From a virus: a DNA stretch of 45,986 nucleotides. This document shows positions 38,472 to 45,842 of this stretch, one piece after another. The stretch covers positions 1 through 45,986 of the IMG/VR virus record IMGVR_UViG_3300022562_001351, one strand, 5' to 3'. The notes beneath the pieces were generated by a model, which was not told the origin of the DNA, made no database searches, and saw nothing but the letters and a program-made list of their open reading frames with translations. Every line of letters starts with the position of its first letter. Within the stretch, counting starts at the first letter, position 1. Made by a program: the position numbers and the translations under genes.

Positions 38472-38764
38472 TGGTTCACTCCTTGAGCGGTAAGCATGTA
38501 CGGCATGAAAAATGCCACAGCGCTTCCTTCTGTCATTTGGGGGATGCGGTCGTCGTTGCGGAGGAAGGTCAAGCGGATGTTGCAACGACGACCGCTCTTG
38601 AGGGGGTCTCGTGGTTTCACCTGGGATTCTACCATGCGATAGCCCTCCGGTGGATTGTCCCGCAGATCTTCAACGACGTCATGGGCCAGCTCCCAGGTCC
38701 TTCCAGGGAAGCGGACGCAGAACGTGTTTTCATCGAAGATGTCAACGATGAGTGTCCTGCTCAT
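38468..38764 (-). CDS. Unknown 98-residue protein
   Basis: Mixed alpha/beta with no recognised domain (LIVDIFDENTFCVRFPGRTWELAHDVVEDL). Start at 38764; a longer frame to 38836 would lie in the upstream gene. Overlaps both neighbours (4 bp and 23 bp). Confidence 0.55.
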   Translation of the reverse strand: MSRTLIVDIFDENTFCVRFPGRTWELAHDVVEDLRDNPPEGYRMVESQVKPRDPLKSGRRCNIRLTFLRNDDRIPQMTEGSAVAFFMPYMLTAQGVNQ

Positions 38765-39227
38765 GTGCCTCCAGTGCCTTCTCCAGATCGCTGATGGTTC
38801 TCCGTGCAGCCGCCAGCTCTGTCTCCAGGCTTCCAATATACACGTCGTCCGCTTTCCTCATGATACCCATCAGGACGCCCAGCTTGTAGCAGTCGTGGGG
38901 ACCCAGGATCTCCAGCATCTCCTTCAGTAGATCGTACTCACTCGCGATGATGCGGAAATTCTTGCCGCGTCCCATGAACATGGTCTGGGTGGACACGCCC
39001 AGCATGTCGGCGATGTTCTCCACGGCATCGAATTCGGCGACTCCCTCCACGTATTCCGCACCCTCATCGTCCGGGATCGCTGCAAATTTCCCAAGCGATG
39101 GATCAGTGGGGTACTTCACGGGTTTGAAGTCGAATCCCATCTCTGTGAAGAATTCCGGCTTCATGATCGCGTAGCCATTGGTTTCCTTCAGCCATTCGAT
39201 GATTTTGGTCGGGTGTATCACTCTCAT
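38742..39227 (-). CDS. Unknown protein with C-terminal coiled coil
   Basis: 161 residues. The first 110 are mixed, with TKIIEWLKETNGYAIMKPEFFTEMGFDF; the last 35 (LETELAAARRTISDLEKALEAH) form a coiled coil suited to dimerisation. ATGA overlap with the gene upstream fixes the start at 39227. Confidence 0.55.
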   Translation of the reverse strand: MRVIHPTKIIEWLKETNGYAIMKPEFFTEMGFDFKPVKYPTDPSLGKFAAIPDDEGAEYVEGVAEFDAVENIADMLGVSTQTMFMGRGKNFRIIASEYDLLKEMLEILGPHDCYKLGVLMGIMRKADDVYIGSLETELAAARRTISDLEKALEAHEQDTHR

Positions 39228-39505
39228 GACTTTTTCTCCGAATCCAAGTCTCTGTAGACGTGCCATACGAACATGCCATCGAACACGGTGGCTTTGTGGA
39301 GCATCCCCGATTCGATGTGTCCTCCAGTGGGTACGATGCGGTAGTTATGCTTTCTGAAGCCTTTCACGTTCTCATCGTATTCCGTCCAGAAGGTGAGCAT
39401 TCCATCCTGCATCCCGATGTGGATCACCTTCGCGCTCAATGGCCATGTGAAGGAAAACAGCTCATTTGACACCGGTACTTGATGCTTATGGATGACCAGT
39501 TTCAT
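39224..39505 (-). CDS. DUF7352-like small protein
   Basis: 93 residues. VIHKHQVPVSNELFSFTWPLSAKVIHIGMQDGMLTFWTEYD... and the closing MFVWHVYRDLD follow a pattern widespread in small phage proteins (DUF7352-like). Function is not known. 4-bp overlaps on both sides. Confidence 0.6.
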   Translation of the reverse strand: MKLVIHKHQVPVSNELFSFTWPLSAKVIHIGMQDGMLTFWTEYDENVKGFRKHNYRIVPTGGHIESGMLHKATVFDGMFVWHVYRDLDSEKKS

Positions 39506-39834
39506 GCTGCTTTCCTCCTGCGACTCTGGGTCTTGCGGGCCTTCTTCGGCTTTTCGATCTTCTCCACCGAGAGTCCCACCACATGCCGGGGCTCCAGCTT
39601 CTTGTTCTTCACCACGTTGACTCCGATTGCCAGCGTGCGCTTCGCATACATGGTATGGATGGTCTTTTCGCTATCCACGAAGCGGGCAATGGTGCAGGCT
39701 CGGTTGATGAGCAGCGCGATTTGTCCACGCCCGAGGTTGCCAAAGACCTTGAATTTGCCGCTGACGAGAGCCCGAGTCGGGCGCATGTCAACATCGGTGA
39801 TGAGATGCTGTACTCGTACGCTTATATTGCTCAT
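39502..39834 (-). CDS. Basic protein, possible nucleic-acid binding
   Basis: 110 residues. A beta-rich core is followed by a strongly basic tail (KKARKTQSRRRKAA). Start at 39834 by ATGA overlap with the gene upstream. No family is recognised. Confidence 0.55.
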   Translation of the reverse strand: MSNISVRVQHLITDVDMRPTRALVSGKFKVFGNLGRGQIALLINRACTIARFVDSEKTIHTMYAKRTLAIGVNVVKNKKLEPRHVVGLSVEKIEKPKKARKTQSRRRKAA

Positions 39835-40136
39835 AGTTTCTCTCCACATCCACCACAATAGACATGCGCCGGCATTCGCCGCACGCCACATTGGGTGCAG
39901 AACCGTGCCACTCGGTCGGTTCTGGTTCGGGTTGTGCTCTTAATGGTAGGGAGGGGCGAACCGTAAACACTGGTTCGCTTGCGGCCCTGCTTCTTCCGGT
40001 ACGACTGGTTCTGCTCGTACGACTGCTGCTGCTTCTTGTTGCGATGATCCGGGTACTTCTGGAAATGATTGGCCGAGTCGATGGCCCCCTTGAAGGTCTT
40101 GTTGCACTTATGGCAGACGAACTTTCGTTTTCGCAT
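39831..40136 (-). CDS. Protein with C2H2 finger and zinc ribbon
   Basis: 101 residues. The N-terminus FVCHKCNKTFKGAIDSANHFQKYPDHR fits a C2H2-type finger. A basic, Gln-rich linker leads to a C-terminal ribbon FCTQCGVRRMPAHVYCGGCG (two CxxC pairs). Both ends probably bind zinc and the basic linker DNA. It shares bases with the recombinase stop (TAATG) and is likely translated with it. Confidence 0.7.
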   Translation of the reverse strand: MRKRKFVCHKCNKTFKGAIDSANHFQKYPDHRNKKQQQSYEQNQSYRKKQGRKRTSVYGSPLPTIKSTTRTRTDRVARFCTQCGVRRMPAHVYCGGCGEKL

Positions 40137-40729
40137 TACCAACTCCTGTTCTTGGTCGCATTAACGACTTCTGTGGCTCCTATGTGTTGCAGATACTTCT
40201 GCGTTGTCGTGAGGGAGACATGCCCTAGTGCCAGCATGATCTCCATCAGCTTCACGCCCTCGTCATACAATTCCTTGGCGAAGGTGTGTCTAAAAGCGTG
40301 AGGGTGGACGCGGCGATCTACGCCTGCGCGTCTTGCGGCGAGGTCAATCATCTGCTTGAGGTAGGCTGGCGATACACACGTCCCGTTTCTCGTTATGAAA
40401 AGGGGACCATCACCCGTACCGCGTATCGCCAGCCACTCGTTCACCATAGCACTGGTTCTCTTGTCGATGCCGACCTCGCGGGGCATCGCCCCTCCTTGGT
40501 ATCCCTTGGGCAGACGGATGCGGACGATCATGTTTCCTTCGGAGAGAACCGTGAGGTCGGATAGCTGGAGGGTACACAGCTCTTTGCATCGCATCCCAGT
40601 GCGATAAAGCACCGCGAGGATAGCCCGATTCCTCACGCCGACTCTGGTTCCGTCGATGGCCGCATCCAGCATCTTGAGGCATTGCGCTCTCGTCAGTGGA
40701 TGCGGCGGATAGCGATGACCCTTCCTCAC
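40136..40729 (-). CDS. Minimal tyrosine recombinase
   Basis: 197 residues, essentially only the catalytic domain. R47 (TGMRCKEL), K75 (LPKGYQGG), H144 and R147 (HPHAFRHTF), H170 (LGHVSLTTTQKY) and Y179 give a complete active site. There is no arm-binding domain and no core-binding domain before the catalytic part, so it is about 100-150 residues shorter than usual integrases. It may integrate the phage or resolve genome multimers. attP was not found. Confidence 0.82.
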   Translation of the reverse strand: MRKGHRYPPHPLTRAQCLKMLDAAIDGTRVGVRNRAILAVLYRTGMRCKELCTLQLSDLTVLSEGNMIVRIRLPKGYQGGAMPREVGIDKRTSAMVNEWLAIRGTGDGPLFITRNGTCVSPAYLKQMIDLAARRAGVDRRVHPHAFRHTFAKELYDEGVKLMEIMLALGHVSLTTTQKYLQHIGATEVVNATKNRSW

Positions 40730-40761
40730 GATTCTCCCCGGCTCAAGTGAGCGCTAAGGCA

Positions 40762-40851
40762 CTATAGCTGACCGTGGCATTTCAGCACACCAAGAATCAG
40801 CACCACAACAGCAACAACTAATCCACCGAATTGTGCAACTTCCCATAGCAT
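40762..40851 (-). CDS. 29-residue membrane peptide
   Basis: A single hydrophobic helix (FGGLVVAVVVLILGVL) with short polar ends. AGAGG precedes the ATG at 7 bp. It lies between the hairpin at 40877 and the recombinase. Too short for homology, so support rests on ribosome site and composition. Confidence 0.4.
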   Translation of the reverse strand: MLWEVAQFGGLVVAVVVLILGVLKCHGQL

Positions 40852-40876
40852 CACACACCTCTACATGGTGGGCAGA

Positions 40877-40906
40877 GGGAGGGGCACCACCCCTGACGCC
40901 CCTCCC
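40877..40906 (-). terminator. GC-rich hairpin between operon segments
   Basis: GGGAGGGGC 40877-40885 pairs with GCCCCTCCC 40898-40906, a perfect 9-bp stem. No T-run follows on either strand, so it may act as an RNA-processing or stability element, or as a weak attenuator before the recombinase. Confidence 0.5.
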
Positions 40907-40913
40907 CCGGCCG

Positions 40914-41396
40914 CTAATGGATCGTTTCCTTGCGGAACGATCCGGAGGCGGGATGTTCCGGACCTTCCGGCCCATCCCACGGGAAATCGACTGCTCGGTT
41001 GATCTGGATGCACTCCACCTTCCATGCAGAGAGATACTTCCTGCCGCAATCACGGCAGACGCTAGGTGCGAATCCGATATTCATCGCCACCTGTACCATA
41101 TCCTCTTCGGATTCTGGTTCATCTCCGATGGCACCGCGAACGATGACAGCTTCATGCTCTTTCATGGCTTTTTCGGCCATCTCATCTGCTTCCGCTCTGC
41201 TTCGTGTCCCCGGCTCCGCAGCGAGTGTTATCATGGTTCCGCACTCACATGGAATCACCACAGCAATCTCGGTGAATCCAGCCTGTGCCTCCTGCGGATG
41301 CATGATGTCCAGTGCCTTCTTCTTGTCCTCGTAGGACTTCATCGGTGTGTACCTGAGTCCGATGTCATGCAGCAGACTTGCGAGTAGTCGTTTCAT
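40914..41396 (-). CDS. Unknown Cys-containing protein
   Basis: 160 residues. CECG near the middle and CRDCGRKYLSAW later may form a zinc site. The ATG at 41396 has GGAGG 7 bp upstream; an ATG at 41411 would include that site in the coding part. It follows the VWA gene in the same operon and could be an accessory of that module. Confidence 0.55.
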   Translation of the reverse strand: MKRLLASLLHDIGLRYTPMKSYEDKKKALDIMHPQEAQAGFTEIAVVIPCECGTMITLAAEPGTRSRAEADEMAEKAMKEHEAVIVRGAIGDEPESEEDMVQVAMNIGFAPSVCRDCGRKYLSAWKVECIQINRAVDFPWDGPEGPEHPASGSFRKETIH

Positions 41397-41427
41397 TCCC
41401 GTTTCCTCCATGCCCTATGCGGGCTCA

Positions 41428-42867
41428 TCATTCATCATCCGTATCGCCTTCATCATACGCATCAGGATCGCGCTTGAGTGCTTTGCATACATCCCCTACG
41501 TCGATGCATCGCGTGATGTTGTTCTCCTTCTTCACGGTATCGCAGGCTTTGTTGATGAGTCGGTTAGAGTTGTCATTGACGCCTGTGACACCACCATCGG
41601 ACAGCCACACTCTCGGTTCCGGCTGACACGACAGCCACTCCAATGCCGGAAGGTCGATGACGTTCGATCCACCTCTCGTATTGAAGTTGCCTGCCTCCAC
41701 CTTCTTGCCATTGCGCACGACGATCTTGAGATCGCCCTCCCTTCCATAGCCAGAGTAGACAGCCACGGTCGTTGCAAACGGAGCACCCTCTACGATGCGT
41801 TGGATGTCTCTCTCCGAGATATGCATACTGCCGCTACTGTCGATGAGTACGGTTCCGCCTCCCTTGCGCTTCTTTGCCCTGCGTTTGAACACACGCTGGT
41901 CCGCAATGAATCGTTCGATGAAACGGAATTCCGTACCCTCCTCTGCACTCCTCGCTTTGGTGGTACGCTCCAGATCCGGAGATACCACAGGCACCGTCAA
42001 TGGCGGCGTGAGGATGTGCATCTCTCCGGGGGGAGTGTGCCCCCAATTCGTGCCATAGTACGGAGAGAGCTTGGGATCGTATCGGCTTGTTTGGCCCCAC
42101 GATCCATAGTCACCACCGTCGTAGGTCGATGGTTGGTGCTGCATCCCCTTCTTCATCTGGATGGATCGTCCGAATCCCATCTGGAGTCCAGCTCTGGCGA
42201 CCTTCGCCTCTCCATCAGGGTCATCTTCAGCTCTGCTGAATTTCCTCAGCTCCTTCTCCAGCCAGCGTGCGATGCGTTGCAGGGAGCTGAATTTCGGAAC
42301 GACACGCTGCGTCCCTCTGGCCCTCTCCATGCGTTTGTGCAGATTCTTCATCAGAGTCTGTAGCCAGATGGCTCTCACATCGCGTTGCTCTGCACATCCA
42401 TCCAAAACCATCCGATGGTATCTTGCGACGTTGGTGCCCTCGTAGCTGACGAGTCGCAATGCAGCAGCCACCACATTGCCCTCCCCCAGCTCCACCGAGA
42501 GATCCAGATAGGACTCCTTGCGCTCCGGTTCTGGTATGACGCATGGAATTCCCAGCAGAGCGAGTCCCTGATTCACCCTCATCTCTTCCAGGCTTTCGAT
42601 GCAGCCTCGCATCAGCCAGGATCGACAGCGGGGCTTATCCTTGGGACTCCATTTGGCGTGTCCCATCTCATGCCGTCGGATGTATTCTCCGTCGGGTGTG
42701 AGTGGGACCGCCATGATCCGCTTCCGCTTGTCGGTCTGTCCATCGACTTTGCCCAGCTCCTTGGACGATTTCTTGACATACTCAATGTCCACGACGCTGT
42801 AGCCACGGTAGGGATCTGGATCGACCAGCTCCGGATAGGGTTTGTAGTGGATCGGTTTACTCGCCAT
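41428..42867 (-). CDS. Metallopeptidase-VWA fusion, MoxR partner
   Basis: 479 residues. HEMGH at 66-70 is a HExxH zinc-binding motif, and IESLEEMRVNQGL that follows fits the helix with the third ligand. This is the layout of DUF2201-like putative metallopeptidases. From about 340 a von Willebrand A domain begins, with the metal-ion site DSSGS at 343-347 and later SDGG. Overlaps the AAA+ gene by 11 bp. In known pairs the AAA+ ring remodels a target selected by the VWA protein; here a cleavage step may be added. Target unknown. Confidence 0.75.
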   Translation of the reverse strand: MASKPIHYKPYPELVDPDPYRGYSVVDIEYVKKSSKELGKVDGQTDKRKRIMAVPLTPDGEYIRRHEMGHAKWSPKDKPRCRSWLMRGCIESLEEMRVNQGLALLGIPCVIPEPERKESYLDLSVELGEGNVVAAALRLVSYEGTNVARYHRMVLDGCAEQRDVRAIWLQTLMKNLHKRMERARGTQRVVPKFSSLQRIARWLEKELRKFSRAEDDPDGEAKVARAGLQMGFGRSIQMKKGMQHQPSTYDGGDYGSWGQTSRYDPKLSPYYGTNWGHTPPGEMHILTPPLTVPVVSPDLERTTKARSAEEGTEFRFIERFIADQRVFKRRAKKRKGGGTVLIDSSGSMHISERDIQRIVEGAPFATTVAVYSGYGREGDLKIVVRNGKKVEAGNFNTRGGSNVIDLPALEWLSCQPEPRVWLSDGGVTGVNDNSNRLINKACDTVKKENNITRCIDVGDVCKALKRDPDAYDEGDTDDE

Positions 42868-43861
42868 CGGTGGACTCCACAGCATCCAGCGCTGCCTTCT
42901 TCTGCTCTTCCTTGGCCCGCATTTCAAAAGCGAGCACCAGCGCTTCATGGATGTTCCTGCCACGGGACACACCGAATGCGATCTTGCACGCATCTTGCAG
43001 GTCCAGATCTTTGCGGAGGATGTCCAGTGCGGTCCATCCCCGTGCAGAGATCAGCCTGTCTCCCTCGCCGATGGTCTGCTCTGCGACCCTCTTGAGGTCG
43101 TCGTCGATGCGATCCAGCGCTTTGGGATGCATCCGTGTCACCTTGACGTATCCCATGAACCGATCTTGCAGTGGTTCCGGGAGCAATTCCGGAGCCCGGT
43201 TATCGGTTGCGATGACATGGAATCCCTCTGCCGGCCGTACCGTGTCGCCATTGGGCAGCGTGATGCAGGCAGTCTCAAAGGATTCCAGGATCGGGAAGAG
43301 CAATGCGAGCACATCCGAGGAGGCGTTGGTGATCTCATTGATGACCAGACGCTTCCCCTCTCGCATGGCACGGATGAACGGGCCATCGTGCCAGAGTGCA
43401 TCTCCACCCTTGAAGATGAAGTGTCCACGCAATTCCGCAGCAGAGGTTTCATCCGTCAATGTGACGGCATAGAACCCCTTGCCCGTGCGGCCGTAGTGAT
43501 AAGCCGCATACGTCTTGCCGATGCCGGGAGGTCCCCAGAGATACAGCGTGCGAACCGACGGAATCCCCAGGAGTCGTTCGATCATCTCCCAGGAGTCGAT
43601 GCTGAATTGCCAATCCCTGCGCCCCCCTTCGATGCCGCTCTTCTCCCAGAAATACTCTGCCAGCTTCAGCGCTCCATCTGCATTTGCTCGTTCAAAGTGT
43701 TCTCGGTCCATGATGATTTCGGAGGTGAATCCTCCATCATTGGAGAATCGGACCGTGACGGACACCTTCGTCTTTGCGTCATCCGCCCAATTCATGTCTG
43801 TGTCATGGACCTTGAGTCCGTATTCCTTCGCCATCTTTCGGATATGGTCGTCGAATCCCAT
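42857..43861 (-). CDS. MoxR-type AAA+ ATPase
   Basis: 334 residues. GPPGIGKT at 110-117 is Walker A, RLVINEI at 171-177 Walker B, IATDN about 217-221 sensor 1, and LQDRF about 231-235 the arginine-finger region. An N-terminal domain of about 85 residues precedes the ATPase. It matches the MoxR/CobS group, chaperone-like AAA+ that partner VWA proteins. GGAGG upstream of the ATG. The VWA gene overlaps its end, so the two are co-translated. Confidence 0.82.
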   Translation of the reverse strand: MGFDDHIRKMAKEYGLKVHDTDMNWADDAKTKVSVTVRFSNDGGFTSEIIMDREHFERANADGALKLAEYFWEKSGIEGGRRDWQFSIDSWEMIERLLGIPSVRTLYLWGPPGIGKTYAAYHYGRTGKGFYAVTLTDETSAAELRGHFIFKGGDALWHDGPFIRAMREGKRLVINEITNASSDVLALLFPILESFETACITLPNGDTVRPAEGFHVIATDNRAPELLPEPLQDRFMGYVKVTRMHPKALDRIDDDLKRVAEQTIGEGDRLISARGWTALDILRKDLDLQDACKIAFGVSRGRNIHEALVLAFEMRAKEEQKKAALDAVESTDGE

Positions 43862-43906
43862 TTCCCGTTTCCTCCGTGGCCTAGCTTGGCCTGTTGTTGG
43901 TTGGTA

Positions 43907-44104
43907 TCACCGGTTCACAGGATGATTTCGTTCTCGTTCTACTCTCATCCTGTACCGATTCATGATGTCCTTGTACTCCCTATCCAATCTGCGTCGATAG
44001 CGTACTTCGCTGACGAATACACAGATTGGGATCAGCAATGCTCCGATGAGGATCAGGATGCCGATGATCTGATCCTTCGTGAGCAAGACATACTCAGGCA
44101 GCAT
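43907..44104 (-). CDS. Small membrane protein with basic tail
   Basis: 65 residues: a membrane helix (IIGILILIGALLIPICVFVSEV) followed by an Arg-rich helix (YRRRLDREYKDIMNRYRMRVERER). ATG overlaps the upstream stop (TGATG). Possible membrane tether for a module of this operon; not a known family. Confidence 0.55.
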   Translation of the reverse strand: MLPEYVLLTKDQIIGILILIGALLIPICVFVSEVRYRRRLDREYKDIMNRYRMRVERERNHPVNR

Positions 44105-44532
44105 CACACCTCCACCATCCCATCGTTGGGATCGTCGATGTCGTCCGTGTCCATGTCGATTTTCGGGTGGATGCGGAGCATCGCCATGGTGAGCAATGCG
44201 CATCGGATGAGATACCCGTGAGGGCAGTCATCTTCCTCTGTGCATACCGGGCAGATCTGCATGACGGCGTTGATGCCATCGCCGTCATCCTCCAGCTTGA
44301 GCGGGTATCGTTCGTCGATGCTCTCCTTGATGGCGTAGATCGTCCGGGAGAGCATGATGCGGACGGGGTTGGGCATCTGATTGGACTGCTTGATGAGCAG
44401 ATGGATGATGCCGGTGACGCTGGCGACCTGTTCGATCATGCGTGCGGTATCGGGATCGCGGGTCATGTCTCGCTTCACCTTGTCATGCAATTCTCGTAGG
44501 CCCTGGTCGAATGTCTTGGACTGCTCACTCAT
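44104..44532 (-). CDS. Unknown 142-residue protein with possible zinc site
   Basis: Helical N-terminal part, then CPVCTEEDDCPHGYLIRCALL, a likely Cys/His zinc knot, and an acidic C-terminus. Starts at 44532, overlapping the preceding gene by 8 bp. No family is recognised. Confidence 0.55.
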   Translation of the reverse strand: MSEQSKTFDQGLRELHDKVKRDMTRDPDTARMIEQVASVTGIIHLLIKQSNQMPNPVRIMLSRTIYAIKESIDERYPLKLEDDGDGINAVMQICPVCTEEDDCPHGYLIRCALLTMAMLRIHPKIDMDTDDIDDPNDGMVEV

Positions 44533-44707
44533 CGTCGTACCCCTTGGGGATGCTGGTGTGGAAGATGGGCATCTCTGCGGGCGAGTATGCTTCGATCCAC
44601 TCCATGAGATCGTCTGCTGTGATGTGCTGGTCGATGAAGTCAATGGCATCGCCGTCGGTCATGCATTGGGCCGTGGCGATGATGGCCTGTGTGTGTGTGA
44701 TGGACAT
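44525..44707 (-). CDS. Small acidic protein
   Basis: 60 residues, helical, acidic (TDGDAIDFIDQHITADDLMEWIEAY). Small acidic early proteins often act on host factors, but nothing specific is visible. Overlaps the next gene by 8 bp. Confidence 0.55.
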   Translation of the reverse strand: MSITHTQAIIATAQCMTDGDAIDFIDQHITADDLMEWIEAYSPAEMPIFHTSIPKGYDDE

Positions 44708-44709
44708 TT

Positions 44710-44940
44710 CTACCCCCAGATCTTCTGAAACACGCCGGAGCGCTGGAGGGAGTACATCTGTCCATGGCCGGTGCCGAGTCCGTTGCCGTGTCGGTCATGG
44801 CAGGTGACGCACATGATGGCCCATGTGGGTCTTGAGCGGAGGATGCCATCGACGAACAGGGTCGCGATGGGCTGACGGCAGATCTGGCATTTCTCCGGGT
44901 TTTTGCTGTTCCAGGTGATGATTCGCTTGGGTTTGGTCAT
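44710..44940 (-). CDS. Small zinc-finger protein, first gene of the leftward operon
   Basis: 76 residues. CQIC near residue 18 and CVTCHDRHGNG later give a two-pair Cys/His zinc site, with a resemblance to HNH-type zinc knots, but the catalytic His-Asn-His set is not complete. AGGAGAT precedes the start by 8-9 bp. It opens the operon that runs to 37,369. Confidence 0.55.
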   Translation of the reverse strand: MTKPKRIITWNSKNPEKCQICRQPIATLFVDGILRSRPTWAIMCVTCHDRHGNGLGTGHGQMYSLQRSGVFQKIWG

Positions 44941-45195
44941 TGCGGGCTATCTCCTAGTCTCACCATGAGACGATGGGCGGCGCGAGCCGCGCGCCGGGGG
45001 CGATCGTAGCAAAACGCGCGGCCGGCGGCAACCGGTTGTTTTTTCGCGGGGTTACGGGCGCGCCGAGGCCCACGCAGTCAGCGCGGCATGGCGGGCATCA
45101 CTGGTTCTGCCGTCTCCCGCAGGTGGCGCGTGTGTGCGTGTGCGCGTCATGTTAGGCGCGTGGCTGTTAGGTCCGAAAATCTCTGATCGCCACAG

Positions 45196-45256
45196 CGCGA
45201 CCCGAGGGGAGCAGAATTTCAGAAAATCCATCCAGTGCACATCGCGACCCGAGGGG
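45196..45256. repeat. Pair of 14-bp direct repeats
   Basis: CGCGACCCGAGGGG occurs at 45196-45209 and 45243-45256, 47 bp apart (start to start), a spacing near 4.5 helical turns. The second copy lies in the loop of the CACATCGC/GCGATGTG inverted repeat. Possible binding sites of an initiator or repressor. Confidence 0.6.
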
Positions 45257-45347
45257 GGCGATGTGGCGGCCAGGGATCTGCGAGCGCTAGGTTACTGTCG
45301 GCCCGCAGGGTCGATGAGATGTTTTTCGCTGCTATTCAGTGGACACT

Positions 45348-45389
45348 GAACAGCAAACGCTGATCGCCGAACAGCAAACGCCGATAGCA
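45348..45389. repeat. Tandem 21-bp repeat (iteron-like)
   Basis: Two adjacent copies that match at 18 of 21 positions, each beginning GAACAGCAAACGC. 21 bp is two helical turns, so both would face the same side of the DNA, as in iterons. Related GAACA/TGTTC elements flank them. Confidence 0.65.
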
Positions 45390-45521
45390 TGGCCCGTAGT
45401 GTTCAGCGTGCGGCGATCGCCGAATCCGAGGGATTTCGGCACTCAACGCGGTCCGCAGTATGCCCTCAGGCTTGCGAGGATCGCCGCAGACGGATTTTTT
45501 TGAGAAATCCGAGGCAACGGG

Positions 45522-45550
45522 TTGACAACGGCCGAAACGTCGCGTAGGCT
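45522..45550 (+). promoter_or_regulatory. Sigma-70 promoter of the 70-residue gene
   Basis: TTGACA (45522-45527), 17-bp spacer and TAGGCT (45545-45550). The -35 is perfect, the -10 is weak, which suggests activation or tight control. Start point near 45557. Confidence 0.7.
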
Positions 45551-45557
45551 CGTTTCG

Positions 45558-45578
45558 TGGTCGCGGCAGTCGCGACCA
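45558..45578 (+). promoter_or_regulatory. Inverted repeat at the transcription start
   Basis: TGGTCGCG 45558-45565, loop GCAGT, CGCGACCA 45571-45578. It sits on the expected +1, so it may be an operator, or a 5' hairpin that protects the message. Confidence 0.55.
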
Positions 45579-45626
45579 ATGCCAAAGCAACAACAACAGC
45601 CGTTAGTACGGCATAGGAGAAACACA

Positions 45627-45839
45627 ATGGCAGGATATACCCTTGGACGTAACGTCAATGTCAGCAAGAACGGCAGCAAGCTCGTCATCACGGTCGATCT
45701 CTCCGCAGAGGGCAAGGTATCGTCCAGCGGCAAGAGTGATACCATCGCGACAACGGGAGCGCCGCAGCCCATCGGCGAGCTTCCCGACGGCCGGCCGTGC
45801 AAGCTGAACCTCAGCGTTTTCGCACCGGCAAAGGCATAG
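45627..45839 (+). CDS. Small beta-rich phage protein
   Basis: 70 residues. KLVITVDLSAEGKVSSSGKSDTIATTGAPQPIG is a strand-turn-strand pattern found in small single proteins of many temperate phages, usually transcribed alone; their role is unknown. AGGAG precedes the ATG. It has its own promoter, a start-site hairpin and a terminator, so it may be expressed during lysogeny. The structured region lies just after its terminator. Confidence 0.65.
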   Translation: MAGYTLGRNVNVSKNGSKLVITVDLSAEGKVSSSGKSDTIATTGAPQPIGELPDGRPCKLNLSVFAPAKA

Positions 45840-45842
45840 CCC

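Larger units (their letters stand above)
44941..45626. other. Repeat-rich intergenic region, candidate origin and early control region
   Basis: No gene is supported over about 690 bp. It lies between two divergent transcription units. It holds a GC-rich segment (44970-45160), a 14-bp direct repeat, a 21-bp tandem repeat, several hairpins (CACATCGC 45238-45245 with GCGATGTG 45258-45265; TTCAGTG/CACTGAA near 45335-45350; CGGATTT 45491-45497 with AAATCCG 45505-45511) and four copies of GATCGCC. This mix is typical of phage origins or operator arrays. No promoter for the leftward operon was identified. Confidence 0.5.

Noticed and set aside
40730-40913. attP next to the recombinase
   Set aside because: No convincing core with flanking arm repeats could be recognised, and no host sequence is available for comparison.
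41347-42363. Rightward frame opposite the VWA gene
   Set aside because: The minus strand has HExxH and the VWA metal site; the plus frame has no recognisable domain.
42947-44221. Rightward frame (424 codons) opposite the AAA+ gene
   Set aside because: The minus strand encodes Walker A, Walker B and sensor motifs; the plus frame crosses several real gene boundaries.
44970-45160. Short open frames in the GC-rich part of the intergenic region
   Set aside because: No ribosome sites and no protein-like composition; frames are a by-product of high GC.
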